A stretch of DNA of 32,887 bases from a candidate division KSB1 bacterium (GCA_034506175.1 JAPDQB010000058.1:1-32887); one strand, 5' to 3'. Positions 13,087 to 21,529 are shown, counted from the first letter of the stretch. The notes: generated from the sequence alone by a model not told the origin. Numbers and translations: made by a program.

Positions 13087-13935
13087 GTGAAACTTTCCCG
13101 TCCTCTGTTTTTCTTTATCGTTTTCTCTTCTTTTTGCGCTTTTGCCCAACCTCCCGGCGCGTTTCTCGGCGAATTGTCCTGGCCCGAGGCGGAAGCCCGC
13201 CTCAAAATCGCGCCGCTGGTGATTTTGCCGTTTGGCGCCGGCGCCAAAGAACACGGCCCGCATTTGCCGATGAACGCCGACGCCAAAGTGATGGAGTATC
13301 TTTGCCAACAAGCCGTGAAATCTCTGCCCGTCATCGTGGCGCCGCCGATTTTGCACGGCTGGTTCCCGGCGTTTCGCGAATTTCCCGGCACTGAAGTCGC
13401 CAAGGCGGAAGTCTTTCAAAGTTACGTTTATGAAGTCGCCATGTCGCTGATTCGGCACGGTGCGAAGCGGATCGTTCTTCTCAATACCGGCATCTCGCGC
13501 GCCACCGGCCTGCCGCTATCAATCGTCGCGCGTGAAATTCGCGTGCAAACCGGCACGCCGGTGCTGGTGATTTCCTGGGATGATTTGGAAACGCCGGCCA
13601 TCGATTCGTTGCAAGAGCAAAAAGCCGGCGGCCATGCGGATGAGATCGAAACCTCGATCAATCTTTTTTTGCAGCCGGAATTGGTGCGCATGGAAAAGGC
13701 TGTTGTTGATTACGGAACGAGTGGGAGAAAAAAATATCCCGGCTACGAGCCTGGCTTGTTCTCGCGGAATCCGCGCGATCCGGAATTTTCGCAAACCGGT
13801 TTGTTCGGCGATCCGACGAAGGCCACGGCTGAAAAAGGCGGGAAGGCGCTTGAGATTTTGACGCGGCAATGGCTGCGGGCATTGGAGGGTTTCTCCAAAG
13901 CGCCGCTACGCTCCGATGAAACCAAAAACAGATAA
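13087..13935 (+). CDS. exported creatininase-family amidohydrolase, variant active site
   Basis: 282 residues from GTG 13087, chosen because GGAG lies five bases upstream and a signal peptide follows at once (MKLSRPLFFFIVFSSFCAFA). The creatininase fold is indicated by LPFGAGAKEHGPHLPMNADA (the E..HG.HLP metal motif), PPILHGWFPAFREFPGT and GGHADEIETS (second Glu). The family's usual NGHGGN loop is replaced by LLNTGISRATGLPL, so one conserved His is missing. Family members hydrolyse cyclic or linear amides such as creatinine or formamide-type intermediates, usually in the cytoplasm; this one should be periplasmic. It ends 30 bases before the dipeptidase gene. Confidence 0.83.
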   Translation: MKLSRPLFFFIVFSSFCAFAQPPGAFLGELSWPEAEARLKIAPLVILPFGAGAKEHGPHLPMNADAKVMEYLCQQAVKSLPVIVAPPILHGWFPAFREFPGTEVAKAEVFQSYVYEVAMSLIRHGAKRIVLLNTGISRATGLPLSIVAREIRVQTGTPVLVISWDDLETPAIDSLQEQKAGGHADEIETSINLFLQPELVRMEKAVVDYGTSGRKKYPGYEPGLFSRNPRDPEFSQTGLFGDPTKATAEKGGKALEILTRQWLRALEGFSKAPLRSDETKNR

Positions 13936-13965
13936 AACCTTAAATAAACTTGAAGGAGGCACAGG

Positions 13966-15237
13966 ATGCAAAACAAGCGTTGGATGACTTCGTTAGTGAT
14001 GTTGCTCGCCACGACATTGAACATCGGCTGGGCGCAACAATCAGACGATGAACTCGGCCGCAAAACTGCCGAGATTCACGCGAAGGTGCTCACGGTTGAT
14101 ACTCATATCGACTGGCCTTCACGCCAATTTCGCGATCCCAGCTTCGTCCCACGCGAGCGCCACGCGCCTGGCGAACGCGGCAGCGGCCAGTGGGATTTGG
14201 TGCGCATGAAAGAAGGCGGCCTGGACGCGGTGTTCATGTCCATCTACACTTCGCAAGGCCCACGCACCGATGAAGGCCACGCCAAAGCCAAAGAGCATGC
14301 CCTGAAGCTGATCGAGATTACAAAAAAGATGGTTGCCGACAATCCTGATTTGGCCGAGCTTGCGCTCACGCCCGAGGACGCTTATCGCATCGAGAAGGCC
14401 GGCAAGCGCGCGATTTTCATGGGCATGGAAAACGGCTATCCCCTCGGCAAAGATCTCCGCAACGTGAAATTGTTTTACGACCTCGGCGTGCGCTACATCA
14501 CGATCACGCACTCGCGCAATAACGAGCTGGGCGATTCTTCAACGGATGAGAAGAAAGAGTGGGACGGCCTCAGTCCGCTTGGGGAACAAGTGGTGAAAGA
14601 GATGAATCGTCTCGGCCTCATGGTTGATATTTCCCACGTTCACGACGATCTATTTTGGGACGTGATCGCGCTGACCAAAGCGCCGGTGATTGCCTCGCAT
14701 TCCAGCGCCCGCGCGCTATGCGACCATGCCCGCAACATGAACGACGAAATGCTCAAAGCCGTAAAGAAAAACGGCGGCGTGGTGCAGCTTTGTTTGCTGG
14801 GCAATTACATTAAAACCATCCCACAAAATCCTGAGCGCGAGGCGGCATTAAGCCCATTGCGGGACAAATTGCGAGCGGCGCGACGCGGCGAATTGGGCGA
14901 CGAAGAAGCCCGCAAGGTCTTTGAAGAATTTCAAGCCATCAATGCAAAATATCCGGCCAATCGCCCGACCGTGCAAGATGCGGTGGATCACATCGACCAC
15001 ATGGTGAAAGTCATGGGCGTGGATCACATCGGCGTCGGCTCGGATTTCGACGGCGGTGGCGGCTTGCTCGGCATCGATGATGTTTCCGAAATGCCGAATC
15101 TCACCAAGGAATTGCTGAAACGCGGCTATTCCGAAAAGGATATTGAAAAAATTTGGGGAGGGAATTTGATGCGGGTATTCAGCGAGGTGATCACAATTTC
15201 CAGGCAATTGCAAGCGAACGCGACGTCATCACATTAA
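13966..15237 (+). CDS. exported membrane-dipeptidase-type peptidase (M19)
   Basis: 423 residues with a signal peptide (ending near IGWAQQ). Zinc ligands and family motifs of renal dipeptidase are present: DTHIDWP (His47, Asp49), GMENGYPL (bridging Glu), DISHVHDDLFWDV, ASHSSARALCDH and VGSDFDGG. M19 enzymes cleave dipeptides, including D-amino-acid or cyclised substrates. An AAGGAGG ribosome binding site sits seven bases before the ATG. Its place between a creatininase-like protein and an M20 amidohydrolase suggests a shared route for a peptide or amide substrate. Confidence 0.93.
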   Translation: MQNKRWMTSLVMLLATTLNIGWAQQSDDELGRKTAEIHAKVLTVDTHIDWPSRQFRDPSFVPRERHAPGERGSGQWDLVRMKEGGLDAVFMSIYTSQGPRTDEGHAKAKEHALKLIEITKKMVADNPDLAELALTPEDAYRIEKAGKRAIFMGMENGYPLGKDLRNVKLFYDLGVRYITITHSRNNELGDSSTDEKKEWDGLSPLGEQVVKEMNRLGLMVDISHVHDDLFWDVIALTKAPVIASHSSARALCDHARNMNDEMLKAVKKNGGVVQLCLLGNYIKTIPQNPEREAALSPLRDKLRAARRGELGDEEARKVFEEFQAINAKYPANRPTVQDAVDHIDHMVKVMGVDHIGVGSDFDGGGGLLGIDDVSEMPNLTKELLKRGYSEKDIEKIWGGNLMRVFSEVITISRQLQANATSSH

Positions 15238-15264
15238 CAAAAATTTTTCATGCGGAGGCCAATC

Positions 15265-16164
15265 ATGAAATTAACCATTCTTCGCCTGGTTTTTGGCAGC
15301 CTGTTTCTGCTCAGCGCGGTGTGGGCAACACAGCAACAGGATTTTTCCAAAGTCGAAATCAAAGTCACCCAGGTGAGCGGCAACATTTACATGCTCGAAG
15401 GCCAGGGCGGCAACATCGGCGTTTCTGTGGGTGAAGATGGCATTCTCATTGTCGACGATCAGTTCGCGCCGCTTGCCGAAAAGATTCGCGCGGCGCTCAA
15501 ACAACTCAACAGCGGCCCGCTGAAATTCGTGCTCAATACCCATTGGCACGGCGATCACACCGGCGGCAATCCGATCTTTGGAAAAGAGGCCACTATCATC
15601 GCGCACAACAACGTGCGCAAGCGTTTGATGACCGAACAAAGACGCGGCGAGCGCATAACCCCGCCGTTGCCGAAAGAAGGCTGGCCGGTGATCACGCTGG
15701 AGTCTTCGCTGTCGTTGCACTTCAACGGCGAAGAGATCAAAGTCATGCATTATCCCAAGGGCCACACCGACGGCGATTGTGTGATTTTCTTCACCAACGC
15801 CAACGTCGTGCACATGGGCGATGACTTTTTTGTCGGCCGCTTTCCCTTTGTCGATCTCGCCAGTGGGGGAGACGTTGAAGGATTGGCAAAAAATATCCAA
15901 CAAATCATCGCGCAATTGCCGCCGGACGTGAAGATCATCCCCGGACACGGCCCGCTTTCGACGCTCGATGATTTGAAAGCTTATCATCGCATGTTGGTCG
16001 AAACCATTGCCGCTGTTCGCAAAGATATGGCCGCCGGTAAAAGCCTGGACGATTTGAAGAAGCAGGGCGTTGCCGAAGATTGGAAATCGTGGGGAACCGG
16101 CTTCATCTCTGCCGAACGCTGGATCGAAACGATTCATCAAAATTTCTCGGCGAGGAAAAATTAG
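15265..16164 (+). CDS. exported MBL-fold metallo-hydrolase
   Basis: 299 residues from ATG 15265 (MKLTILRLVFGSLFLLSAVW). This start is preferred over ATG 15250 because GCGGAGG lies six bases before it. The metal-binding motif is NTHWHGDHTGGN (His93, His95, Asp97, His98), followed by the later ligands HYPKGHTDGDCV and IPGHGPLS. It is close in style to subclass B-type beta-lactamase-like and 'MBL fold metallo-hydrolase' proteins of Gram-negative periplasms. The substrate is unknown. It is embedded in the hydrolase operon, 27 bases after the dipeptidase and 7 before the next gene. Confidence 0.9.
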   Translation: MKLTILRLVFGSLFLLSAVWATQQQDFSKVEIKVTQVSGNIYMLEGQGGNIGVSVGEDGILIVDDQFAPLAEKIRAALKQLNSGPLKFVLNTHWHGDHTGGNPIFGKEATIIAHNNVRKRLMTEQRRGERITPPLPKEGWPVITLESSLSLHFNGEEIKVMHYPKGHTDGDCVIFFTNANVVHMGDDFFVGRFPFVDLASGGDVEGLAKNIQQIIAQLPPDVKIIPGHGPLSTLDDLKAYHRMLVETIAAVRKDMAAGKSLDDLKKQGVAEDWKSWGTGFISAERWIETIHQNFSARKN

Positions 16165-16171
16165 AGTTGTT

Positions 16172-17491
16172 ATGCGTGAATTTTCAATTCTTATATGCCG
16201 GGCAGCGATAACGTCATTGCTGTTCGCCAACGCGCACGTTTTTGCCCAGCCGATTCAAAAGCTGCGTGTGAATGCTCAGCGCCTCGAGCAGCGAATTATG
16301 GCGTTGGCTGAATTTGGCAAAAATCCCTTTGGTGGCGTCAGCCGCGTGGCGTTCAGTGAGGCCGATCTTCAAGGCCGCAACTACATCATGTCGTTGATGC
16401 GCGAAGCAGGATTGACAGTGAGAATCGATGCCGCTGGGAATATCATCGGCAGAAGGGAGGGGCGCGAGCCCGGGCTTCCGAGCATCATTTTCGGCTCGCA
16501 CATCGATTCGGTTCCCAACGGCGGCAACTACGATGGCAACGTTGGCAGCCTCGGCGCAATTGAATGCGCGCAGGTATTGCACGAGAATGGCATCGTCACG
16601 CGCCATCCACTCGAAGTCGTGATTTTTGCCGATGAGGAAGGCGGACTCGTCGGCAGCCGCGCCATGATTGGTGGGTTGGCCGCCGAGGCTTTGGCAGTGA
16701 AGAGCCATAGCGGCAAGACCATCCGTGAGGGAATTCGCGCGATTGGCGGTGATCCCGATAAACTCAGTGAAGCGATTCGACGCCGAGGTGATTTCCGCGC
16801 CTACCTGGAGTTGCACATCGAACAGGGTGGAATTTTGGATGCGGAAAAAATCAACATCGGCGTCGTCGAAGGCATCGTCGGCATCAACTGGTGGGACGTC
16901 ACCATCGAAGGCTTCGCGAACCACGCCGGCACGACGCCGATGGATAAACGGCAGGATGCGCTTTTGGCAGCAGCGCAATTGATCATTGCCGTCAACAAAG
17001 CGGTGACGAGTGTGCCTGGCCGGCAAGTCGGAACCGTCGGGCGAATCACCGCCGAGCCTGGCGCGCCGAACGTGATTCCCGGCAAAGTCGTCATGAGCTT
17101 GGAACTGCGCGATCTCGCGCCGGAAAAAATCAATTTGCTGTTTCAAAGCATTCAGGCCGAAGCGAAGGCCATCGCGCACAAAACCGGCACGACAATCGGT
17201 TTCGCTTCGATTCCGACGAATTCTATTCCGGCGCTCACCGACGAGCGCCTGCGCAAGCTTATCGCCGAATCGGCGCGCGAGCTTGGGTTGAGTTTTAAAT
17301 TGATGCCGAGTGGTGCGGGACACGATGCGCAGGAGATGGCGCGGATCGCTCCCGCTGGCATGATCTTCGTTCCCAGCGTTGGCGGCGTGAGCCATTCGCC
17401 GAAAGAATTCACCAAGCCCGAAGACATGGCCAACGGCGCGAATGTGCTGCTGCAAACAATTCTCAAGATCGACCAGGACGCTTTGGATTGA
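16172..17491 (+). CDS. exported M20-family amidohydrolase (N-carbamoyl-amino-acid hydrolase / allantoate amidohydrolase type)
   Basis: 439 residues from ATG 16172, seven bases after the MBL gene stop. The signal peptide runs to about ANAHVFAQ. The M20 di-metal site is GSHIDSVPNGGNYDGNVG (His110, Asp121) and FADEEGG (Glu155, Glu156), followed by LELHIEQGG, the lid segment GFANHAGTTPMDKRQDAL and a final PSVGGVSHSPKE. This subgroup opens N-carbamoyl or ureido groups (hydantoin or purine catabolism). Family members normally work in the cytoplasm; the signal peptide is therefore notable. Last gene of the compact run. Confidence 0.9.
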   Translation: MREFSILICRAAITSLLFANAHVFAQPIQKLRVNAQRLEQRIMALAEFGKNPFGGVSRVAFSEADLQGRNYIMSLMREAGLTVRIDAAGNIIGRREGREPGLPSIIFGSHIDSVPNGGNYDGNVGSLGAIECAQVLHENGIVTRHPLEVVIFADEEGGLVGSRAMIGGLAAEALAVKSHSGKTIREGIRAIGGDPDKLSEAIRRRGDFRAYLELHIEQGGILDAEKINIGVVEGIVGINWWDVTIEGFANHAGTTPMDKRQDALLAAAQLIIAVNKAVTSVPGRQVGTVGRITAEPGAPNVIPGKVVMSLELRDLAPEKINLLFQSIQAEAKAIAHKTGTTIGFASIPTNSIPALTDERLRKLIAESARELGLSFKLMPSGAGHDAQEMARIAPAGMIFVPSVGGVSHSPKEFTKPEDMANGANVLLQTILKIDQDALD

Positions 17492-17766
17492 TTGCCTAAA
17501 AGGGTGTGTCATTCTGGAAGAATTGTCATGTACGTTTGCACACCCATCACGATGAAAATGTAGCGCAGACATCTTGTCTGCATGCAGGCTGGAAGGCTGC
17601 GCTACGGCATTTTTGTGATAATTGCTCATGCCGGGCTCGGCACCCGATCATGATGAAAATCGGAGTGCCCCGCTCACAGCGGGGTAATGCGGAAGCATTG
17701 CACGGTTTATTTTCAGAGGAATCTTTTTCCGCTTTTTTTTAAACTGCACGCACGGAGGAGGTCGCG
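17492..17766. repeat. intergenic stack of interspersed repeat elements
   Basis: No gene is visible. In order: a half copy of the GTCATT element (17508-17530); a composite inverted repeat 17560-17605 whose ends are GTAGCGCAG / CTGCGCTAC with an inner GCAGAC-atctt-GTCTGC hairpin; and a hairpin CCCCGCT-cac-AGCGGGG (17668-17684). A direct repeat of the type CACCC-ATCA-GATGAAAAT precedes the last two at 17541 and 17641, exactly 100 bases apart. The ribosome binding site of the next gene (GGAGGAGG, 17754-17761) closes the gap. These hairpins may separate the hydrolase operon from the next unit. Confidence 0.65.
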
Positions 17767-19104
17767 ATGAATAATAACTTTTCATTCCCAAAAACAGATT
17801 TCAACCGCCGCCAATTTCTCTCTGCTGTTGGCAAAAGTGTTGGCCTGATGGCGCTGGCATCATCTTCAGTCGCGTCGTTATTTAAAGACGTTGAAGCCGC
17901 CACCAAGCGCATCGCGCATTTGCCCCCCGACAAAGTTGCGAGCGATGAGGATTTTTGGTTTGAAATTCAGCAGGCGTTTTCAGTCACGCGCGGGATCATC
18001 AATTTGAACAACGGCGGCGTTTCGCCGTCGCCGCGAATTGTGACCGAAGCGCTGGTGCGTTATCAGTGGCAGCAGGAGGATGCGACAGCGTACACGATGT
18101 GGCAAATCTTGGAGCCGCAAGTGGAAACGATTCGCACCGGGCTGGCGGAAATTTTCGGCTGCGATCGCGAGGAAATAGCGGTAACTCGGAACGCTTCGGA
18201 GTCACTGGAGATTTTGCTCATGGGCATGGATTTGAAATCCGGCGATGAAATTCTCTCCACCACCCAGGATTATCCCCGCATGCTCACCACATTGCGCCAG
18301 CGCGAGCTGCGAGAAGGCTTGAAGCTGAAACTGGTCAAAATTCCGATTCCTCCCAAAAATCTCGATGAGATTACCGCTGCGTTCGAGAAAGGCATCACCA
18401 GCCGCACGAAGCTGATTCTCATGTCACACATGGTCAATATCACCGGCCAAATCACACCGGTGAAAGCGGTGTGCGAGCTGGCGCGATCCAAAGGCATCGA
18501 AGTGATCGTCGACGGCGCGCATTCGTTTGCGCAATTCAATTTCAAGCAGAGCGACATCGGCTGTGATTATTTCGGCACGAGCCTCCATAAATGGCTGTTC
18601 GCACCTAAGGGCACGGGATTGTTGTATGTGAAGCGCGACAAGATCGAGAAAATTTGGCCGCTCATGGCCGCCGAGAAAAAGCAGGCGAGCGACATCCGCA
18701 AGTTCGAGGAGATCGGCACCCATTCCTCCGCGCCGCATTTGGCCATCGGCGAGGCGATTCTTTTTCACAACGGCCTCGGCGGTGAGCGCAAGGAGAAGCG
18801 GCTGCGTTATCTCTCGCGTTACTGGATGAACAACTTGAAAGCGCTGCCGAACGTTCGCTTCAACACCTCGTTTGACGATACGATGTCGTGCGCCATCGGC
18901 AACGTGCATATTGAAGGCACTGATCCGAAAGCGGTGAGCGATTATCTGATGAGCAAGCACAAAATTTTCACCGTGCCGATCATTCACGACGAGTTCAAAG
19001 GCATCCGCATCACGCCGAATGTCTACACGACGCTCGGCGAGCTTGACCGCTTTTGCGAGGTGATGACGACGATTGCCAGGAAAGGATTGCCGAAGGACGG
19101 GTGA
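17767..19104 (+). CDS. Tat-exported class V aminotransferase-like PLP protein
   Basis: 445 residues. The N-terminus has a twin-arginine signal (FNRRQFLSAVGKSVGLMALA), so the folded protein with its cofactor would be exported. The fold-type I PLP site follows the isopenicillin-N epimerase / cysteine desulfurase-like pattern: NLNNGGVSPSP, TRNASESLEI, VIVDGAHSFAQ (Asp249) and TSLHKWLFAPKGTG with the Schiff-base Lys275. Relatives act as epimerases, desulfurases or kynureninase-like lyases; the reaction here cannot be named. GGAGGAGG lies five to six bases before the ATG. It follows the hydrolase operon after a repeat-filled gap and may use its products. Confidence 0.88.
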   Translation: MNNNFSFPKTDFNRRQFLSAVGKSVGLMALASSSVASLFKDVEAATKRIAHLPPDKVASDEDFWFEIQQAFSVTRGIINLNNGGVSPSPRIVTEALVRYQWQQEDATAYTMWQILEPQVETIRTGLAEIFGCDREEIAVTRNASESLEILLMGMDLKSGDEILSTTQDYPRMLTTLRQRELREGLKLKLVKIPIPPKNLDEITAAFEKGITSRTKLILMSHMVNITGQITPVKAVCELARSKGIEVIVDGAHSFAQFNFKQSDIGCDYFGTSLHKWLFAPKGTGLLYVKRDKIEKIWPLMAAEKKQASDIRKFEEIGTHSSAPHLAIGEAILFHNGLGGERKEKRLRYLSRYWMNNLKALPNVRFNTSFDDTMSCAIGNVHIEGTDPKAVSDYLMSKHKIFTVPIIHDEFKGIRITPNVYTTLGELDRFCEVMTTIARKGLPKDG

Positions 19105-19181
19105 TGATTTTTCATCGCCGCCTTCAAGTTTTTTCTCGGCGAGATTTCTTGACTCACAACAAATTTGAATGAGAAGGTGAA

Positions 19182-19448
19182 ATGAAAAGTTTTATCAAAG
19201 TGTTATCACTAAGCCTTCTGGTATCACAAATCGAGCCGGCGCTCCAGCTCTCGTCGCTCGAGATGGATTGGCTCAAAAAATTCATTGAAAAAAATCCCAA
19301 GGTGATCCGGCATGAAAAGATCAACGGCGATATTCTGCTGACCGCTTCGACGCCGGAGCTGCAAAAGTTTTTGCTCGCGCATGTGAAGACAGAGGGCGCG
19401 TTTGGCAGCGCCAGCAATTTAATCCGGCAGACAGGCGGGCAACAATGA
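19182..19448 (+). CDS. small secreted protein of unknown function
   Basis: 88 residues with a signal peptide (MKSFIKVLSLSLLVSQIEPA). The mature part has LEMDWLKKFIEKNPKVI, then HEKINGDILLTASTPELQKF and LLAHVKTEGAFG. I know no function for it. AGAAGGTGAA before the ATG is a good ribosome binding site. It lies between the aminotransferase-like gene and the carboxypeptidase-regulatory-like gene, 57 bases before the latter. Confidence 0.72.
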   Translation: MKSFIKVLSLSLLVSQIEPALQLSSLEMDWLKKFIEKNPKVIRHEKINGDILLTASTPELQKFLLAHVKTEGAFGSASNLIRQTGGQQ

Positions 19449-19505
19449 ATTGGGATTTGCCGGAACGTTTGCCGCCGCTTCGATTTTTTTCGACAAGCGA
19501 TCGCT

Positions 19506-20573
19506 ATGAAAAAGTTTATTGTGCCCGCTTTCTTCGGGTTCATGTTGGTGGCGCCGCCGCATGAATCACGGGGGCAAGTGTCACAATTGACCATCTCCGG
19601 CCGGATCAAAGACAACGCTTCCGGTCTGCCCTTGACGAACGTCAATGTTTTTCTCGCCAACACCACGCTGGGCGCAGTTAGCGACAAAGACGGCTTCTAC
19701 GCCATTCGCGGCGTTCCCGTGGGCACACACGAGCTTGTGGCATCATTGCTCGGCTACGAAGTCCGGAAATCAAGCATTCGCATCACCGACGACGACCTTC
19801 GGGTTGATCTCAGTCTCACCCCGAAACCGCTTGAAATGCCGCAAATCGACATCATCGCAGCGCCCGATCGCGAATGGAAAAGGAATTTGCAAAAATTCGA
19901 GGAGTTGTTTTGGGGAAATGCTTATCGTGCTTCCGAGTGCAAAATCCTCAATCCGGAAGTGTTGGATTTTTCGATCGAGAAAGATACCGGCTGTTTTATC
20001 GCCACGGCGAACCAGCCGCTGCAAATCGAAAACCGGCGGCTGGGTTATCGCGCCCAGTTCATCGTGCAGGAATTTCGTTATTACTTGAACGAGCAGGAAA
20101 TCAAGTATGCCTTCACACCGAAATTCGAGGAGATTGAACCCGCTCATGCGCAAGAAGCAAAGAAATGGCGTGAAAATCGAATAAAAGCCTATCATGGCTC
20201 ATTTCGACATTTTTTGACAGCTTTGCTTGGCGCACGTTTGAAAGAAGAAGGCTTTTTTGTCACTGATTTGCCCGACCTGCCGTGGGAAAGAAAGCCGGGA
20301 AAGCCTCGTTTTTTGCGAAAATCGACTGATTTTTCCAAGCTGCTTTCTCCAGGCGCCCTGCCTTCAGAGATGGAATTTAATTTTCAGGGATGCTTGGAAG
20401 TCGTCTACACTCCGGAAGGAGGGTCGAATCAGATTTCATGGATGGTGACCAATCGCGATCATATTCTGGTTAATAAGGCGGGGTATGCTTACGATGGATA
20501 TGCTTTTGTCTTGTATGGGCACTGGTTTTTGCAGCGAGCCGCGGAGATGTTGCCGCGGGATTATGTGCCATAA
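19506..20573 (+). CDS. secreted protein with N-terminal carboxypeptidase-regulatory-like domain
   Basis: 355 residues. A signal peptide (MKKFIVPAFFGFMLVAPPHE) is followed by a beta-sandwich CarboxypepD_reg-like domain: ISGRIKDNASGLPLTNVNVF, TTLGAVSDKDGFYAIRGVP and GTHELVASLLGYE. These domains are typical plugs or adhesion modules in Bacteroidota and relatives. The rest (about 110-355) is a conserved type of C-terminal region: FEELFWGNAYRASECKILNP, then LGYRAQFIVQEF and FPEL-like turns, known from FCB-group outer-surface proteins but without assigned function. No TonB-receptor barrel follows. It probably sits at the outer membrane or is periplasmic. Confidence 0.82.
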   Translation: MKKFIVPAFFGFMLVAPPHESRGQVSQLTISGRIKDNASGLPLTNVNVFLANTTLGAVSDKDGFYAIRGVPVGTHELVASLLGYEVRKSSIRITDDDLRVDLSLTPKPLEMPQIDIIAAPDREWKRNLQKFEELFWGNAYRASECKILNPEVLDFSIEKDTGCFIATANQPLQIENRRLGYRAQFIVQEFRYYLNEQEIKYAFTPKFEEIEPAHAQEAKKWRENRIKAYHGSFRHFLTALLGARLKEEGFFVTDLPDLPWERKPGKPRFLRKSTDFSKLLSPGALPSEMEFNFQGCLEVVYTPEGGSNQISWMVTNRDHILVNKAGYAYDGYAFVLYGHWFLQRAAEMLPRDYVP

Positions 20574-20591
20574 AACTTTGAGGAATTGTTG

Positions 20592-20657
20592 ATGAAATCT
20601 TCAATTTTAATTTTTTTGTTGCAGTTCTCTTTTCGTTGCAAAATTCAACTACCATGA
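20592..20657 (+). CDS. 21-residue leader ORF overlapping the gdpD start
   Basis: ATG 20592 with GAGGAA six bases upstream encodes MKSSILIFLLQFSFRCKIQL plus P, and stops at TGA 20655-20657, so its last bases form ATGA with the start of the phosphodiesterase gene. The phosphodiesterase ATG itself has no ribosome binding site, so it may be translated by re-initiation. The peptide looks like a signal sequence; alternatively it is the former signal peptide of the phosphodiesterase, separated by a frame change. Confidence 0.45.
   Translation: MKSSILIFLLQFSFRCKIQLP
20618..20642 (+). repeat. 25-nt element upstream of gdpD (copy 1)
   Basis: GTTGCAGTTCTCTTTTCGTT followed by GCAAA ends 11 bases before the phosphodiesterase ATG. 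The same element with two changes lies at 26360-26384, 13 bases before the ATG of the RNase Z-like gene. Flanks (TCTTCAA upstream, A+T-rich downstream) are also alike. Confidence 0.7.
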
Positions 20658-21373
20658 ATCTTGATCGATTTTACCGTTGCGCACATCGCGGCGCCTCGGG
20701 ACACGCGCCCGAGAATACATTGGCGGCATTTCGCCTGGCCATGGAAATGGGCGCCGAAATGTCCGAGCTTGACGTTCAACAAACGGCTGATGATCGCTTG
20801 GTCATCATGCACGACGACACGCTTGAGCGCACCACCAACGGCAAAGGCAATTTGTGGGAAATGATGCTGCCAGAATTGCAAGCGTATGATGCCGGCAGTT
20901 GGTTTGCCCGGCGTTTTGCCGGCGAGAAACTGCCCACGCTCGAGCAGGTGATCGAGCTGGCGCGTGGAAAGATGAAACTCAATATCGAAGTGAAAATGCA
21001 CGGCCATGAACACAACGTCGCGCAATTAGTGGTTGACACGATTCGCCGCGAAAAATTTTCTGACGAATGCCTCATCACCTCCTTTGATTGGAAAGTGGTC
21101 GATCAAATCAAAAAAATCGCGCCGGAGTTGAAGGTTGGCTATATCTTTGGCCGAAAGGAATTTTCTCCGGAAGTTTTTACCGGGCAGGTCGATTTGCTGA
21201 GCGCGCATTACAGCCTGGTCAACGCCAATTTTCTGGAACGCGCCCACGCCGCCGGCAAAAAAGTTCATGTCTGGACGGTTGATTACAAATGGCTCATGCG
21301 CCGTCTGCTGAAGCTGGGGGTGGAGGGGATTATCACGAATTATCCGGATCGGCTGCGGGAGGTGATGAAATAA
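20654..21373 (+). CDS. glycerophosphodiester phosphodiesterase family protein
   Basis: 239 residues from ATG 20654. The catalytic pattern of GDPD enzymes is complete: AHRGASGHAPENTLAAF (His11, Arg12, Glu20), SELDVQQTADD (Glu38, Asp40), IMHDDTLERTTNGKG (His53) and NIEVKMHG. It ends with the typical VHVWTVDYKWLMRRLL and GVEGIITNYPDR. These enzymes cleave glycerophosphodiesters to glycerol-3-phosphate and an alcohol. No signal peptide lies in this frame; a hydrophobic leader ORF overlaps the start instead. A longer frame from TTG 20636 is less likely. Confidence 0.92.
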   Translation: MNLDRFYRCAHRGASGHAPENTLAAFRLAMEMGAEMSELDVQQTADDRLVIMHDDTLERTTNGKGNLWEMMLPELQAYDAGSWFARRFAGEKLPTLEQVIELARGKMKLNIEVKMHGHEHNVAQLVVDTIRREKFSDECLITSFDWKVVDQIKKIAPELKVGYIFGRKEFSPEVFTGQVDLLSAHYSLVNANFLERAHAAGKKVHVWTVDYKWLMRRLLKLGVEGIITNYPDRLREVMK

Positions 21374-21529
21374 AAGCTGGAACAACAGATTGGCGAGTTG
21401 TTTGCACTTAGATAAATTTAAACGGCGGCGTTTGTCAAAAAATTTTTGCTCAAGGGGACAGCGCCTGAATGCAAGCGAAAGTGGAGTACGACATTCCGCG
21501 ACCCATGATAAATTCAATGCTCCCTTCGA
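21374..21529. other. convergent intergenic gap, nothing recognised
   Basis: 156 bases between the phosphodiesterase gene and the convergent Uma2 triplet. I see no open reading frame of note, no T-run hairpin and no copy of the repeat families listed elsewhere. Confidence 0.5.

Noticed and set aside
12510..13403. 297-codon minus-strand frame across the PHP/creatininase junction
   Set aside because: It crosses two real genes and their gap, and has no recognisable domain.
15271..16230. 319-codon minus-strand frame opposite the MBL gene
   Set aside because: Shadow frame: no motifs and no ribosome binding site, while the plus strand encodes HWHGDH and a signal peptide.
16214..17629. 471-codon open frame on the minus strand opposite the M20 gene
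   Set aside because: Rich in His, Asp and Arg with no domain; it is the codon-bias shadow of the real plus-strand gene, which has all catalytic motifs.
17767..19104. Beta-lactam biosynthesis because of the isopenicillin-N-epimerase-like protein
   Set aside because: No synthetase or isopenicillin synthase genes; the fold is shared by many PLP enzymes.
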